From the NCBI RefSeq assembly GCF_000701825.1, contig NZ_JNJY01000007.1, positions 1-51,351 on the forward strand: a stretch of DNA of 51,351 nucleotides. The letters run 5' to 3'. Shown here piece after piece: positions 9,045 to 19,986 of this stretch (the first letter of the stretch is position 1; every line of letters starts with the position of its first letter). The position numbers were made by a program, and so were the translations under genes. The stretch is from Mycoplasma collis ATCC 35278 (GTDB taxonomy: Bacteria; Bacillota_I; Bacilli_A; Mycoplasmatales; Metamycoplasmataceae). The notes beneath the pieces are model-generated. The model did no database searches. It had not been told where the DNA came from and saw only the letters and a list, made by a program, of their open reading frames with translations.

Positions 9045-10022
9045 ATGAAAATTTTTGTTAGTAAAAAATATTCACCATTTTATAATTTAGTAATCGAAGA
9101 ATTAATTGCTAAAGACGAGGAATTGAATGAAGATATAATATATTTTTATCAACACGAAAATGCTGTTATTATTGGACAGAATCAAAATGTTCATAAAGAA
9201 GTAAAAATCGATGTTTTAAAAAATGAAAATATTGAACTTTATAGAAGGTTATCTGGTGGAGGAGCGGTTTATCATGATTTGGGGAATTTAAATTTCTCAT
9301 TCATTACAGCTAAAGGCACCGGGGAATATGAAAAATTTTTAAATCCTATTTTAGAATTTTTAAAATCAATAAACTTAGATGCTAAATTTAAAGGTAGAAA
9401 TGATTTAGTTGTTAATGATGCAAAATTTTCAGGTAATGCTCAGTTTTTAACAAAAAATAAAATAGTTCACCACGGAACTATTTTATTCAATGCTGATTTA
9501 ACTAAATTATCAAAAGTTTTAAACCCTAGTAAATTAAAAATGCAATCAAAAGGAATAGAAAGCGCGAGACAAAGAGTTACAAATCTTTTAAATGAAATGG
9601 AAGATAAAATAACTTTTGAACATTTTTTTGATAAATTATTAACTTTTTTTAAAAATAAATATAATGCAACTGTTAGTGATATTCCACAAAAATATTTAGA
9701 AAAAATTTTAGAAACTCAAAAATTAAGATCATCAGATGAATGAGTTTATGGGAAAAATCCTGAGTTTAGTTTTTTTAATGAGGCTAAAACAAATGGCGGA
9801 ATATTACAAATAAACGCTAATGTAGTTAAAAACAAAATTACTGCTTTAACATTTGAAGGCGATTTTTTAAGTAAAACATCTTTAGATGAAATAACTAGTA
9901 AATTTATTGGTTTAGATTATGAAAAAGATAAAATAAAAGAAATTTTAAATAAAATTAAAAATTTAGATGACTATTTTGGAAATATTACTATTGATGAAAT
10001 AATCAATGTTTTTTTTGGATAA
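9045..10022 (+). CDS. lplA: Lipoate-protein ligase A
   Basis: A 325-residue enzyme that activates free lipoate with ATP and attaches it to lipoyl domains (PDH E2 or GcvH). The lipoate-binding motif RRLSGGGAVYHD is at 67-78. The following NLNFSF, GRNDLVVND and AKFSGNAQ (catalytic Lys) and HHGTILFN segments are canonical. The C-terminal accessory domain starts after UGA Trp at 9741-9743 and is complete. AAGGAGATAAG precedes the ATG. The stop at 10020-10022 lies next to or inside the start of the hydrolase gene, so the two are coupled. Confidence 0.93.
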
Positions 10023-10026
10023 AAAT

Positions 10027-10845
10027 ATGAAAAAAGACTTTATTGAAATTTTAAATGAAAACATTTATTATATTTTAGAAGACACAGGAAAAGATAAAGT
10101 ATTATTTTTACATGGCTTTGGCTCATCAGTTACATTTGCTAATCAAGTTTATAGTTTAGAAAATAGAGATTATGATGTTATTGCTTTTGATTTTCCTGGT
10201 TGCGGACAAAGTAGCGAAAATCAAGAAATTACTATCGAAAGATATCAAGAAATTGCTTTAGAATTTGTTAAAAAAATTAATTTTAAAATAAAATTAGTAG
10301 TAGGTCATTCTTTAGGTGGTGCTAGCGCTTTATATTTACTAAACCATAATGTAGTAGATTATGCTCTTTTAGCTGCGCCTATAAATTATAATTTATTAAC
10401 TTTATCTCATTTAAAAGAAGGTATTTTAAATATATCTAATAGAATAAAAAGATGACTTTTACCGAATAATATCGATGATGCATATGAAAGTCAAGATAAT
10501 TTGGTTTATACTAATGTGAATAAATATAAAGATAATTTAAAAAGAATTTCTACAATATTTTTAAATTTTATGACAAATAAAAAAAATATTTATTCAAAAA
10601 TGGTTAAAGAACAAATTACTAATAATAAATATTTAAAGAAAGAAATATTTGATCTATATGATCAAAACCAAAATTATGAATTTATAATTGGTATGAATGA
10701 TATGTTCGTTCCAAACTTAACCGTTTATGAAATAGCTGATAAAAGAAATAAAAATTTAACAATTTTAGAAAATTGTGGGCATGCACTATTTTTTGAAAAA
10801 CCAAAAGAAGTGAACAATAAAATTAATTTTTTAATTTCAAAATAA
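10027..10845 (+). CDS. Alpha/beta hydrolase (esterase/lipase-like)
   Basis: A 272-residue cytosolic serine hydrolase. Motifs in order are HGFGSS (oxyanion loop), DFPGCGQS, nucleophile elbow GHSLGG with the catalytic Ser, a probable Asp in GMNDMFVP and His in NCGHALFFEKP. The set is complete, so it should be active; the substrate is unknown. Two starts are possible: ATG 10027 (chosen, after the lplA stop) or ATG 10006, which would overlap lplA by 17 bases and add seven residues. It is the second gene of the lplA operon. Confidence 0.85.
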
Positions 10846-10890
10846 AAAACAAAACCTTAACGAACAAAGTTTCAAAAAGGTTTTGTTTTT
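10845..10890. terminator. Bidirectional terminator
   Basis: Stem AAAAACAAAACCTT / AAGGTTTTGTTTTT between the convergent hydrolase and leuS genes, with a loop of about 18 bases. Confidence 0.8.
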
Positions 10891-10903
10891 TAAATCTTTT
10901 TTA

Positions 10904-13315
10904 TTATGTATTAATTATAATAATTTTATCTTTTATATATTGCTTTCTTTTTATTTTTTGAGCGCTTATATGTTTTACAATATTAGGTAAATTTATCGCT
11001 TTTTCTAGCAAACTATTTTCATTATCATTTTCTTCTTTTTCAAGAAATGCCCTTACTTTTCCATTTATTTGTACAGGAACTATTATTTTTTTTAAAATAA
11101 TTAATTTTTCATTAAATATAGGTCATTTTTGTTCTCTTATTTGCACAAATTTAAATTTTTCTAATAGCTCTTCTGCAATATGCGGAGCAAAAGTTGATAA
11201 CATAATTAAAAAATCTTTTAAAGGTTCTAATGATTGTAATTTTTCTACTTTATATAAATGGTTGATAAAGACCATAAATTTACTAATAACTATATTAAAT
11301 TTTAATGTTTCAATAGATGTTGTTACTTCTTTTATTGTTTCATGTCATATTGAAATGAATTCATCATTTTTATAATTTGGATCAATTAAATTTGGATTAT
11401 CGGCAAATTTATTAATAATCACTCAAACTCTATCTAATCATTTTCTAATACTTTGAATAGTGCTAACGCTTCATTCTTTTGTATCTACTAAGGGACCCAT
11501 AAACATTTCATAAATTCTTAAAGTATCAGCACCTAATTCATTCACTATGTCATCAGGGTTTATAACATTTCCTTTACTTTTAGACATTTTTTGACCATCT
11601 GTACCTAAAATCATTCCTTGATTAACAATCTTAATAAAAGGTTCTTTATGAGGCACTATTTTTAAATCATATAAAAATTTTTGTCAAAATCTTGAATAAA
11701 GTAAATGACCAACAGCGTGTTCTTGACCTCCGATATATAAATCAACGGGCATTCACTTTTTAAATCTTTCATATGCTTCTTTAGAATTTAGATCTAAATA
11801 TGTTCCATCATCATTTTTTAATATGTAAGCTAAAAAATATCAAGAACTTCCAGCTGATTGAGGCATTGTGTTAGTTTCTCTACGATATTTTTTACCATTT
11901 TTTTCAAACACGACTCATTCTTTTAAATTAACTAGCGGGGATTCTCCTGTTTTAGAAGGTTTTATATTTTTGCTATAAGGCAATTCAACCAATTTTTCTT
12001 CTAAATATATATTATTTTTTTCGTCAAAATAAATCGGGAATGGTTCTCCTCAATATCTTTGTCTTGAAAAAATTCAATCTCTTAGTTTAAATGATGTACT
12101 TTTTTTAGCTAATTTATTTTTAGCTAAAAATTCATAAACTTTTTCTGTTGCTTGTTTAAGTTCTAACCCATCCATCACATTAGTATTGAAAAGAATTTTT
12201 TTGTTATCAACTTCTTTATAAATTTCTAATATTTCTAAATTTAATGAAAGTGCAAATTCTTTATCTCTTTCATCTTCTGATGGAACCCCCATTATAGCAC
12301 CTGCACCATAAGAGGATAAAACATAATCGCTAATATAAATTGGTATGAGGTTTTTATTTATTGGATTTATAACATATTTATTGGTAAAAAAGCCTTTTTT
12401 GGTTTTTTTAGTTATATTATATGGGTTATCCAGAACACTATTTTTTATATCTTCAACTGCATTTTGTATTTCTAAATTATTTTTTTTAAGTTCATTAATA
12501 AAAGGATGATCATAAGCTAAAGCTAAAAAAGTTACTCCAAAAATTGTATCTAATCTAGTTGTAAATACTTCTATATTTTCATTTGAATCAGATAATTTAA
12601 ATTTAACTAAATGGCCCTCTGATTTTCCAATTCATTTTTTTTGTAAATTTTTAAGCGATTCTGGATAATCCACTTCATCCAAATCATTTATTAACCTTTC
12701 TGCAAAATCTGTTATTTTCAAAACTCATTGTGACATTGGTTTTTTAACAACAGAAAAATTACCTCTTTCACTTACTTTATTTCCTTTTTCATCTGTTATA
12801 ACTTCTTCATTAGCTAAAACTGTTCCTAATTCTTCACATCAATTAACATCTACTTTTTTTATTTCAGCTAAATCATGTTTATATAATTCTTTAAAAATTC
12901 ATTGAGTTCATTTATAAAATTTTGGATCAGTAGTATTTATTTCTTTTGATCAATCATAAGAAAATCCCAATGATTTAAGTTGTGTTTTAAAAAGTTCAAT
13001 ATTTTTATTAGTAAACTCTTTGGGGTGGTTCTTTGTTTTAAGAGCATATTGTTCAGCAGGAAGACCGAAAGCATCTCACCCCATTGGATGGAGAACATCA
13101 AAATTGTTTAACCTTTTATATCTAGCAATAATATCAGTAGCTGTATAACCTTCAGGGTGTCCTACATGAAGTCCTGAAGCTGATGGATAAGGAAACATAT
13201 CTAAAACATAATATTTTTTTGTTTTATTATTTGTAGTTTTAAATGCATTGGTTTTTTCTCAAATGTCTTGTCATTTTTTTTCTATCAAATTATGATTAAA
13301 TTGTTTTGTATACAT
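10904..13315 (-). CDS. leuS: Leucyl-tRNA synthetase
   Basis: An 803-residue class I aminoacyl-tRNA synthetase. The ATP-binding HIGH motif appears as LHVGHPEG after the typical MFPYPSASG. The CP1 editing domain follows ([13 protein letters not shown]), and the KMSKS motif is [15 protein letters not shown]. The anticodon-binding helical domain and small C-terminal domain end at TAA 10904-10906. In-frame UGA occurs many times as Trp (for example KKWQDIWEK near the start). It lies 15 bases downstream of thiI on the same strand and is probably co-transcribed with it; the convergent terminator at 10845-10890 closes the unit. Confidence 0.97.
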
Positions 13316-13330
13316 AGAAAATCCTTTTTA

Positions 13331-14470
13331 TTATTTAATTTCTTTCTTTTTTAATAAATTTTCAAAAATAATTTTGTTTTCTAATTCAAAAATTTGATCT
13401 AATTCATCTTCTAGTTTTTGAGCTTTTTCAATAGTGGGTTTGATAACTGGATTTTTAGGAGCGAATAATTCACAAGTTTCATTTGCTTTTTCAATTGAAA
13501 TGTTGTACGTATTAATTTTTCTTGCTATTTCAATAATTTCATTTTTATCATAAGTTAATAAAGGTCTAAAAATAGGTATATCTACAACGGAAGAAATTAC
13601 ATTAATCGATTCTATAGTTTGTGAAGCCACTTGAGCTAAATTTTCTCCATTTGATAAACAATTATATTTAAATTTTTTAGCCAAAATATTAGCTATACGA
13701 TAAAAACTTCTTCTCATAAGCGTTATTTTATACGATTGATCAGAAATTAAAGAAATATAGTTCATAACATCAGTAAAATTAATTTGATATAGTTTGGTTG
13801 AAAACTGATAATTATCTAAAATTTTTTGAATTTTTTGAATTTTTAAAACTGTTTTTTCATCTGTTGTAGGAGGGGTTATAAATGATAATAAATCAACTTT
13901 TACACCCCTTTTCATTAATTGAAATGCTGCAACCGGTGAATCTATCCCGCCTGAAATTAGATGTAATGTTTTTCCTGAAATTCCAACAGGTAAACCACCT
14001 AAACCTGGAATAGATTTAGTAAAAATATAACTATTTTTTTCTCTTATTTCTACATTTATATTTAAATCATATTTTTTTAATGAAACTTTTAAATGTGGGA
14101 ATTTTTTAAAAATATTTTGAGCTAAAATATTTGTTATTTGTTCAGAATTGTATTCAAATTTTTTTCAGTTTCTTTTTACTGACAATCTAAATGTTTTAAC
14201 ATCGCTACCTATTTGAGTTAAAACTTTTTCTAAAATATCATCAATATTTGTATTTGCTACTAGCACTGGGGAATAAGAACTAATCCCAAAAATATAATTT
14301 AATTTTTCTATGTTTTCATTTGTATATGATAAAAACATTCTATCAAACTTAACATTTGGTTTTTCATTAGTAATTCTTAAAACATTTTGTTTTAAAGAAT
14401 TAATGAATAATTTACGGTTATTTTTTTTTAAAACTAATTCACCATATCTTATAAGTATTTGTTCATACAT
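13331..14470 (-). CDS. thiI: tRNA 4-thiouridine synthase ThiI
   Basis: A 379-residue enzyme that adenylates U8 of tRNA for sulfur insertion. It has the N-terminal ferredoxin-like/THUMP part (RYGELVLKKNNR) and the PP-loop ATP pyrophosphatase motif SGGIDSP at 173-179. The C-terminal rhodanese domain of Gram-negative ThiI is absent, as in Bacillus. Its start overlaps the EzrA-like stop (TAATG). In Bacillus a cysteine desulfurase gene lies between ezrA and thiI; it is missing here, so sulfur must come from a desulfurase elsewhere. It is useful only if tRNAs here carry s4U (inference). Confidence 0.92.
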
Positions 14471-16098
14471 TATTTAACTCCGTTTTTAAAATGCTTATTT
14501 TTATTTAAATTAGAAAAAATATTGTTTAAAGCTTTTGAATAATTACCAGAATTAGAGTAATTTTCAGCTAAATTCATTGTAGAATTTAATTTATTTTGAT
14601 TATTTCTAAAATTATTCAATTTATGAAATAATTTTTCTAAAATTATTTTATCTAAATATTTATTAAATATATTTGAATAATTGGAAATATCATTAATTAA
14701 TTTTTCTATTTTTATATTTTTTTCATTTTCATTAGCAGAGTTGAAAATTTTAATTATTTTTGATTTTAATTCATTAATTTGTTTTTTTTCTTCTTGAGTC
14801 AATACAACTTGTTTTTCATTTAATTTAAAAATAAAATTGTTAATTATTTCTTTTAAATATGAAAAAAGTTGTAAATTAATTTTTTTAATATTTAAATCGG
14901 TATAAATATTTTCCTGTTTTTCCAACTCTTCTATTTTTTGTTTACTTTTTTCAAAACGAACAATGTTTTTCTTGAAATAAATTAATTTCTTAGAATAAGC
15001 AATATCGTTATCTGTTTCATAATATAAAATTAATTTTTCAAAATATTCAATCATTTCTTCAAAAAGATTTCTATATTCTTTTTTAGCCAAAACTCTTTTT
15101 TGTTTTAGATTATCAATAAATTTCTTTATAGAATCTTTAAATTCTAAAATAGCTAAGCTTAAAAAATCTCTAATTTTTTCTTGTTTTAATATATTTTGTT
15201 TAGTATCTTCTAAAGTTGATAGAGTTAATATAACTTCTTCATGAACTAGTTCAAAATTAAATTTATTATATGATGCTAAAATTTCTTTTTCTTTGTTTTT
15301 ATATCAATTTTCGATTTTCGCAAAATCAAAAAGAGTATTTAATTTCAATTCTTTTTCTTTTTCAAAATAAATATTTTTTAAATTCTTTATACAAAGAGGT
15401 AATGTTTTTTTTATATATGTTCAAAAAATTGGTGAATAATTTAAAATAGAAATTGTTTTCAATATCATTTCTTTATGTTTATTTAAAAGTATTAATATTT
15501 CATTTTGTTTATCTAAATTTGGCAATAAAACTCTTATTTTTCTAATATTTATATTAATTTTATTAAATAAATCATTTATTTTTTCTTTATCTTCAGAATA
15601 TAGACTTATATTTTGTTCAAAACGATTTTTTAATAAAGCTAAATTTTTATTTAATGAATATAAGTTATCTAAAAATTCATTATTAGCTAATATTGCAGAA
15701 TAATCTTTTTTTATACTTTCAATAAATTCATTTGATTGTTTTTCAGAATTAATTAACTTTTCTTGTAAATTTTTTATTAATGTTTTTTTAAGCGGTACTT
15801 TTTCAATTTCTTTAAACAAAGTTTCTTCTTTTCTTTGAATTATTCTTAATTTGTTTTCAATTTTAAAAACCATTTCATTTTTAGTGTTGTTTATTTTGTT
15901 GTAATGCTCTTTAATTTTTTGAATTAATTCTATTAATTTTTGATTTGTAGATAATAAAGAATGATTTTTTAAATTTTGCTTGCTTTTAATTAAATTGTTT
16001 TTCATTTGTAGTTTTAATGTTTTATAAATCAAAAATATTAAAATAATTAAAACTAAAAAACAAATAAATAATAAGATACCTAAAATTATTTTAAACAT
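14470..16098 (-). CDS. EzrA-like membrane-anchored coiled-coil protein
   Basis: A 542-residue protein joined across UGA Trp codons. It has an N-terminal membrane segment (about 4-26) and then only charged, Lys/Glu/Asn/Leu-rich helical sequence with heptad-like spacing, predicted cytosolic. Length and topology match EzrA, the septation-ring regulator that binds FtsZ (about 560 residues). The flanks support this: in Bacillus subtilis ezrA lies between rpsD and (desulfurase-)thiI, exactly the neighbours here. Sequence identity cannot be judged by eye, and coiled coils are easily mistaken, so this rests on topology plus synteny. It is divergent from rpsD and coupled to thiI. Confidence 0.5.
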
Positions 16099-16181
16099 AT
16101 TACCACCTTTTTTATAAATAATTTTAACACTTAATTATGAAAAAAACTTTATATATTTAAAAAATATTGTAAAATTTAAAA

Positions 16182-16330
16182 GCATTTAAACAGCAAAATA
16201 ATATGTTTTAAAAAAAATTAAATTTGTTTAGATTTGAAAGTAAACTTGCTGGATGTTGAAATCATTAAATTTAATTTTTTTATTACAGGATTATTTCTCA
16301 TTTTTGTTTAATGCAGAAAAGAGGTAAAAA
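16182..16330 (+). promoter_or_regulatory. Structured rpsD leader (candidate S4 autoregulatory pseudoknot)
   Basis: A likely -10 (TAAAAT, 16170-16175) puts the transcript start near 16182. The leader can form three helices: CAGCAA/TTGCTG (16191-16196 with 16246-16251); a hairpin GTTTA/TAAAC (16226-16230 with 16241-16245) stacked right under it; and a perfect 15-bp A/T helix (16211-16225 with 16267-16281). The third crosses the first, giving a pseudoknot topology. S4 is known to repress its own mRNA through leader pseudoknots in other bacteria. The ribosome site GAGG lies downstream at about 16321. Confidence 0.4.
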
Positions 16331-16918
16331 ATGGCAAGATATACTGGTCCTATTTTTAAAAAATCTAAAAAATTAAATTTTTCACTTTTAGAAAATGGGA
16401 AAGAATTTGCAAAAAATAATAAATCTTCTGATAATAATAAAAGAAGACCAAAAATTTCAGATTATGGACAACATTTGCAAGAAAAACAAAAAGTTCGTTT
16501 CATGTATGGTATTAATGAAAGACAATTTAAAAATACATTTTTTAAAGCTTCTAAGAAGAAAGGTGTTGTTGGTACAAACTTTTTACAAATGTTAGAAACT
16601 AGATTAGATAATTTAGTTTATAGAGCTGGTTTTGCTTTAACAAGAAGACAAGCAAGACAATTAGTTAACCACAATCATTTCTTAGTAAATGGCAAAAAAG
16701 CTAATATACCATCTATGCAAATAAAAGTTGGAAGTGTTATTGAATTAAAAGAAAAATCTAGAAAAAATGTTCAAATAGTTGATGCTTTAGAAAAAAGAGT
16801 TAAAGCTGAATGAATGGAAACTAATGGTTTTTCATCAACTTTAAAAAGATTACCAGAAAGATCTGAATTAAATCAAGAGATAAATGAAACATTTATAGTT
16901 GAGTATTACAACAAATAA
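16331..16918 (+). CDS. rpsD: 30S ribosomal protein S4
   Basis: A 195-residue primary rRNA-binding protein. It starts [14 protein letters not shown], in the zinc-free form without the N-terminal Cys cluster. The S4 domain is at about 95-155 ([36 protein letters not shown]). The C-terminus continues through UGA Trp at 16811-16813 to TAA at 16916-16918. It is monocistronic with a long structured leader and a strong terminator at 16934-16979, as expected for an autoregulated S4 gene. Confidence 0.96.
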
Positions 16919-16933
16919 TTTATTTCTTTATTT

Positions 16934-16979
16934 AAAAAACCCTAAATATTCTTTAAAAAGTTTATTTAGGGTTTTTATT
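16934..16979. terminator. Bidirectional terminator
   Basis: Stem AAACCCTAAAT / ATTTAGGGTTT with a T run on the plus side and an A run on the left. It is shared by convergent rpsD and trxA. Confidence 0.8.
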
Positions 16980-16982
16980 TAT

Positions 16983-17321
16983 TTAATTTTTTAAAGCTTT
17001 ATTGATTTCATTAATCAATATGCTGTCATGTATATATTCAAAATGTTTAAAAACAATTTCGCCATTTTTTAAAATTATGTGTGTCGGAACTTTTAAAACT
17101 TCAAATTTTGTATTTGGTTTTCTAAATAATCCAGATTCCTCCGCATTTACCTTAATCATTTTAAGTTCATTATTATCTTTAAAATGATCAGCTACTTTCT
17201 CAACTATTGGCTTCATCATAATACAATCACCACATCAATCTACAGCAAATTCTAAATATACAACACCATTATCAATTATTTTTTGAGCATCAGCTCATTT
17301 CATTTCTACTAATTTTGACAT
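16983..17321 (-). CDS. trxA: Thioredoxin-like protein (WCGDC active site)
   Basis: A 112-residue thioredoxin fold: LEFAVDWCGDC active site near residues 25-35, KVNAEES, and the cis-Pro loop VLKVPTHIILKNGEIV. The dipeptide between the active-site cysteines is Gly-Asp in place of Gly-Pro, which would shift redox potential or partner choice. The first Trp of the motif is a UGA codon. It starts 3 bases after the stop of the 4TM gene, with no clear ribosome site, so it is probably translated by coupling. It reduces disulfides of cytosolic proteins, possibly serving the Tpx at 21342. Confidence 0.88.
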
Positions 17322-17324
17322 TTT

Positions 17325-18155
17325 TTAAAACGGATCATCAAAAGGTTGGGTTCAACTTGTTGTTTCATTAGATAAGTTAATTTTTTCATCTATTTCAAAA
17401 TCATTTGTTGAATGATTTTCCACTGTTTCTGTGTTAAATATGACATCACTCTCTAACGTGTTATTTAAGATTGTATCATTAATTTTTGTATCAATTTCAT
17501 TTACTGTTCCACCCAAGTTTTGATTATCATTTTCCTCCTTTTTATTTATTTTAAATTTTACATTTTTTTTGAATTTAATTTTACTTATTTTTTTTGTTTT
17601 TACTAAAACAAAAAATAAAATTTGATTTTTTCATTTAGTTGTTAATAAAATTGACGATAATAAAAATATCAAAGGCAACAAAAAGATTCCTATTTGACTA
17701 AAACATGATGCAATTAATGAATATATTAATTGATTGATAAAACCGAAATGTTCATTCCCTGGAAAAAGAATTGATTTATTTACTGCATATGAATTTCATC
17801 ATTTTCCAAAATCATCATTTCACAAATTAAAACCTATTTTCAAAAAAGCTCAATCTTTTTGCAAAAAAAACATTGCTATTAAGACAATTAATAAATTTAC
17901 AAAAAATAAATTTAAATAAGTAAATTTTATATTTTTAATTTTAAATATGTTAATTTTTGTTATTTTTTTAAAAATAAAAATTAGAAAAAAAATAAAATAA
18001 TTTCAAGAAAAATATCCAAAAAACATTCCAATTGAATAAAGATATATTGTTGTAAAAACAGGGATTTGTATAAATGAAAAAAGAAATAAAAATATGTGAA
18101 TAGATAAAATAAAAAATCAAAATATTTTTGAATCAAAATTAATTTTAAATTTCAT
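17325..18155 (-). CDS. 4TM membrane protein resembling the FtsK/SpoIIIE N-terminal anchor
   Basis: A 276-residue protein with four hydrophobic segments (about 11-34, 40-58, 78-94 and 145-172), an extracellular-looking loop (FLKIGFNLW to LFPGNEHF), and a 95-residue acidic, Thr/Asn/Glu-rich cytosolic tail ending WTQPFDDPF. TM4 begins GFINQLIYSLIASCFSQIG, close to the pattern of the last helix of FtsK 4TM domains. The gene overlaps the RNase J-like gene by 11 bases; in Bacillus rnjB lies just upstream of spoIIIE. No ATPase motor or gamma domain follows, and the next gene is trxA. It is either a truncated FtsK anchor or an unrelated 4TM protein. Confidence 0.4.
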
Positions 18156-19812
18156 AAAACACAGCTACAACCATTGGTTCTTTTTCATACAATTTATACA
18201 TTTTTTTTCTAATTATTTTTTTTATTTTCATTTGTATTTCTTTAAGATTTATCTTTTTATTTTCAATAAATAATTGATAAATTAAATTTTTTATAATATC
18301 GTATGTTTCTTCTTTCATTTCTTTCGAAATAATTCCAGAACTGGTTATATTTATTTCGCTTTTTAATTCTTTAGTTTTGTAATCCGTAAGTGCAGTTATC
18401 GCTATAACACCTTCTCTTGCAAGAGTTTCTCTTTCGTTAATAACTTCGGTAGAAATATCTCCCATACCAAATCCGTCAATAATAATTTCCCCGCAATCTT
18501 TAATATTTTTTTTAGTGGAGCTAAGTTTCCCATTTATAAATGATGCTACTTTACCATTTTGTAAAACAATTAAATTACTTCTATTCATTCCAGCTGTTGC
18601 CGCTATTTGGGATGCTACTACTAAATATCTATAAAGTCCTTGAATTGGAATAAAATATTTGGGTTTTAAAAATTTAACTAAAGTATAAATATCTTTTCTT
18701 GCAGGCCTTATTTTATAATGTTCATTTTCTGTTATATCTGTTATTAATGGAGTTATTCTAGCTATTTCATCTAAAATCAAAGCATATAAAACTTCTAAAC
18801 CATTTATAGGTGGAGCGATCATAATTACATTATCTGTTTTTTTCAATTTTAAATAAATGTCATTATTTTCAGTAATTCTTAAAAATCTTTTATAAAGCCT
18901 TTCGTTTGTTGATGTTACTAAAATTACTGCATTATCAACTTTTTCAATTTCTTTATAATCAATAAATTCGGGCATTTCAACTAATTCTGAGTTTATTTTT
19001 ATTTTTTTTACTAAATCAATAAGTTTTGAATAAGTTCTACCATAAATAGCTACTGGTCTTTTATATTTAATTGCTAAATTTAAAATTTCATGTAAACTGG
19101 TCATTTCTTCATCAAGTCCACCTACAATAATTCTTGAATTTTCTTTAGCATTATAAAAGACACTTTCAATTATTGGCGTTATATATATTTTATCAATAGC
19201 ATTTCCTACAGCTGTTCCTGTAGCGTTTCCTGAATCGATTAATAATGAAAGAATTTCTTTATTTGGTGAAATAGAATTTTTAATTTGTTTAATATCGGTT
19301 TTTCCATAAACACCTAGTGAGCCTAAAACAAAATTTAACATAACTAAAATATGTCCATCTTCAGTTTCGAAATTTCATCCATAAGTTCCAGGCATAGAAC
19401 CAGCTAAAGGAATAGCGCTTATAGTCACATCTCCTAACGGAATTTTATTTGCTCCAACTGATATAACTTCAAAATTTAAGTCATCTATTTTATATTTAGA
19501 AATACGATCTAAAATTAGAAATTTTGTAAAATACGAACAATAAATTTTTATTTTTTTTATCTTCATTAACAATCAAGGTAATGCTGAAAAAGATTCGTTT
19601 TTAGCGTCTGTTATAAAAACACCTTTTATTTTACTTTTGTTTTTTTCTAAATAAGTAAAATCAGGAATAAGGGTATCAACACCATTTGTAGAATTTATCG
19701 GAATTTTATAACCCGAATTAATTATAAAAATATCATCATTTACTTCAATTACATATAAATTTTTACCATTTTCATCTAAACCACCAAGTGAAAAAATATT
19801 TATTTTTGCCAT
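18145..19812 (-). CDS. RNase J-like protein with degenerate active site
   Basis: A 555-residue metallo-beta-lactamase/beta-CASP protein. It starts MAKINIFSLGGLDENGKN, like RNase J, and keeps the fold markers (PDFTYLEKNKSKIKGVFITD, the beta-CASP FGRS-like IYGRTYSKL, and KPKYFIPIQGLYRYL). The metal motif HxHxDH is replaced by TDAKNES at 68-74, the SGHA histidine is missing, and the HGE histidine is Gln, so zinc catalysis should be lost. The intact RNase J lies at 27315-29132. By analogy with the J1/J2 complex of Bacillus this is probably a structural partner (inference). It starts the operon with the 4TM gene and trxA. Confidence 0.75.
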
Positions 19813-19986
19813 TTTATCCTTTCTTAATAAATTAATATAAATAATACAGAGGGAAATAAAAATATATTTTTTTTATTTTTAAAAAAAATTTTACCAAAAA
19901 ATAGTCATTATATGCTTTTTAATTTTTAATAAATTAAAATTATTTTAAAAAATAAAATTTTAAAATAAAATATTTTTGGTGATAAA

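Noticed and set aside
16395-16595. Alternative plus-strand frame in rpsD
   Set aside because: The overlapping S4 frame has full family similarity; the alternative is a frame shadow.
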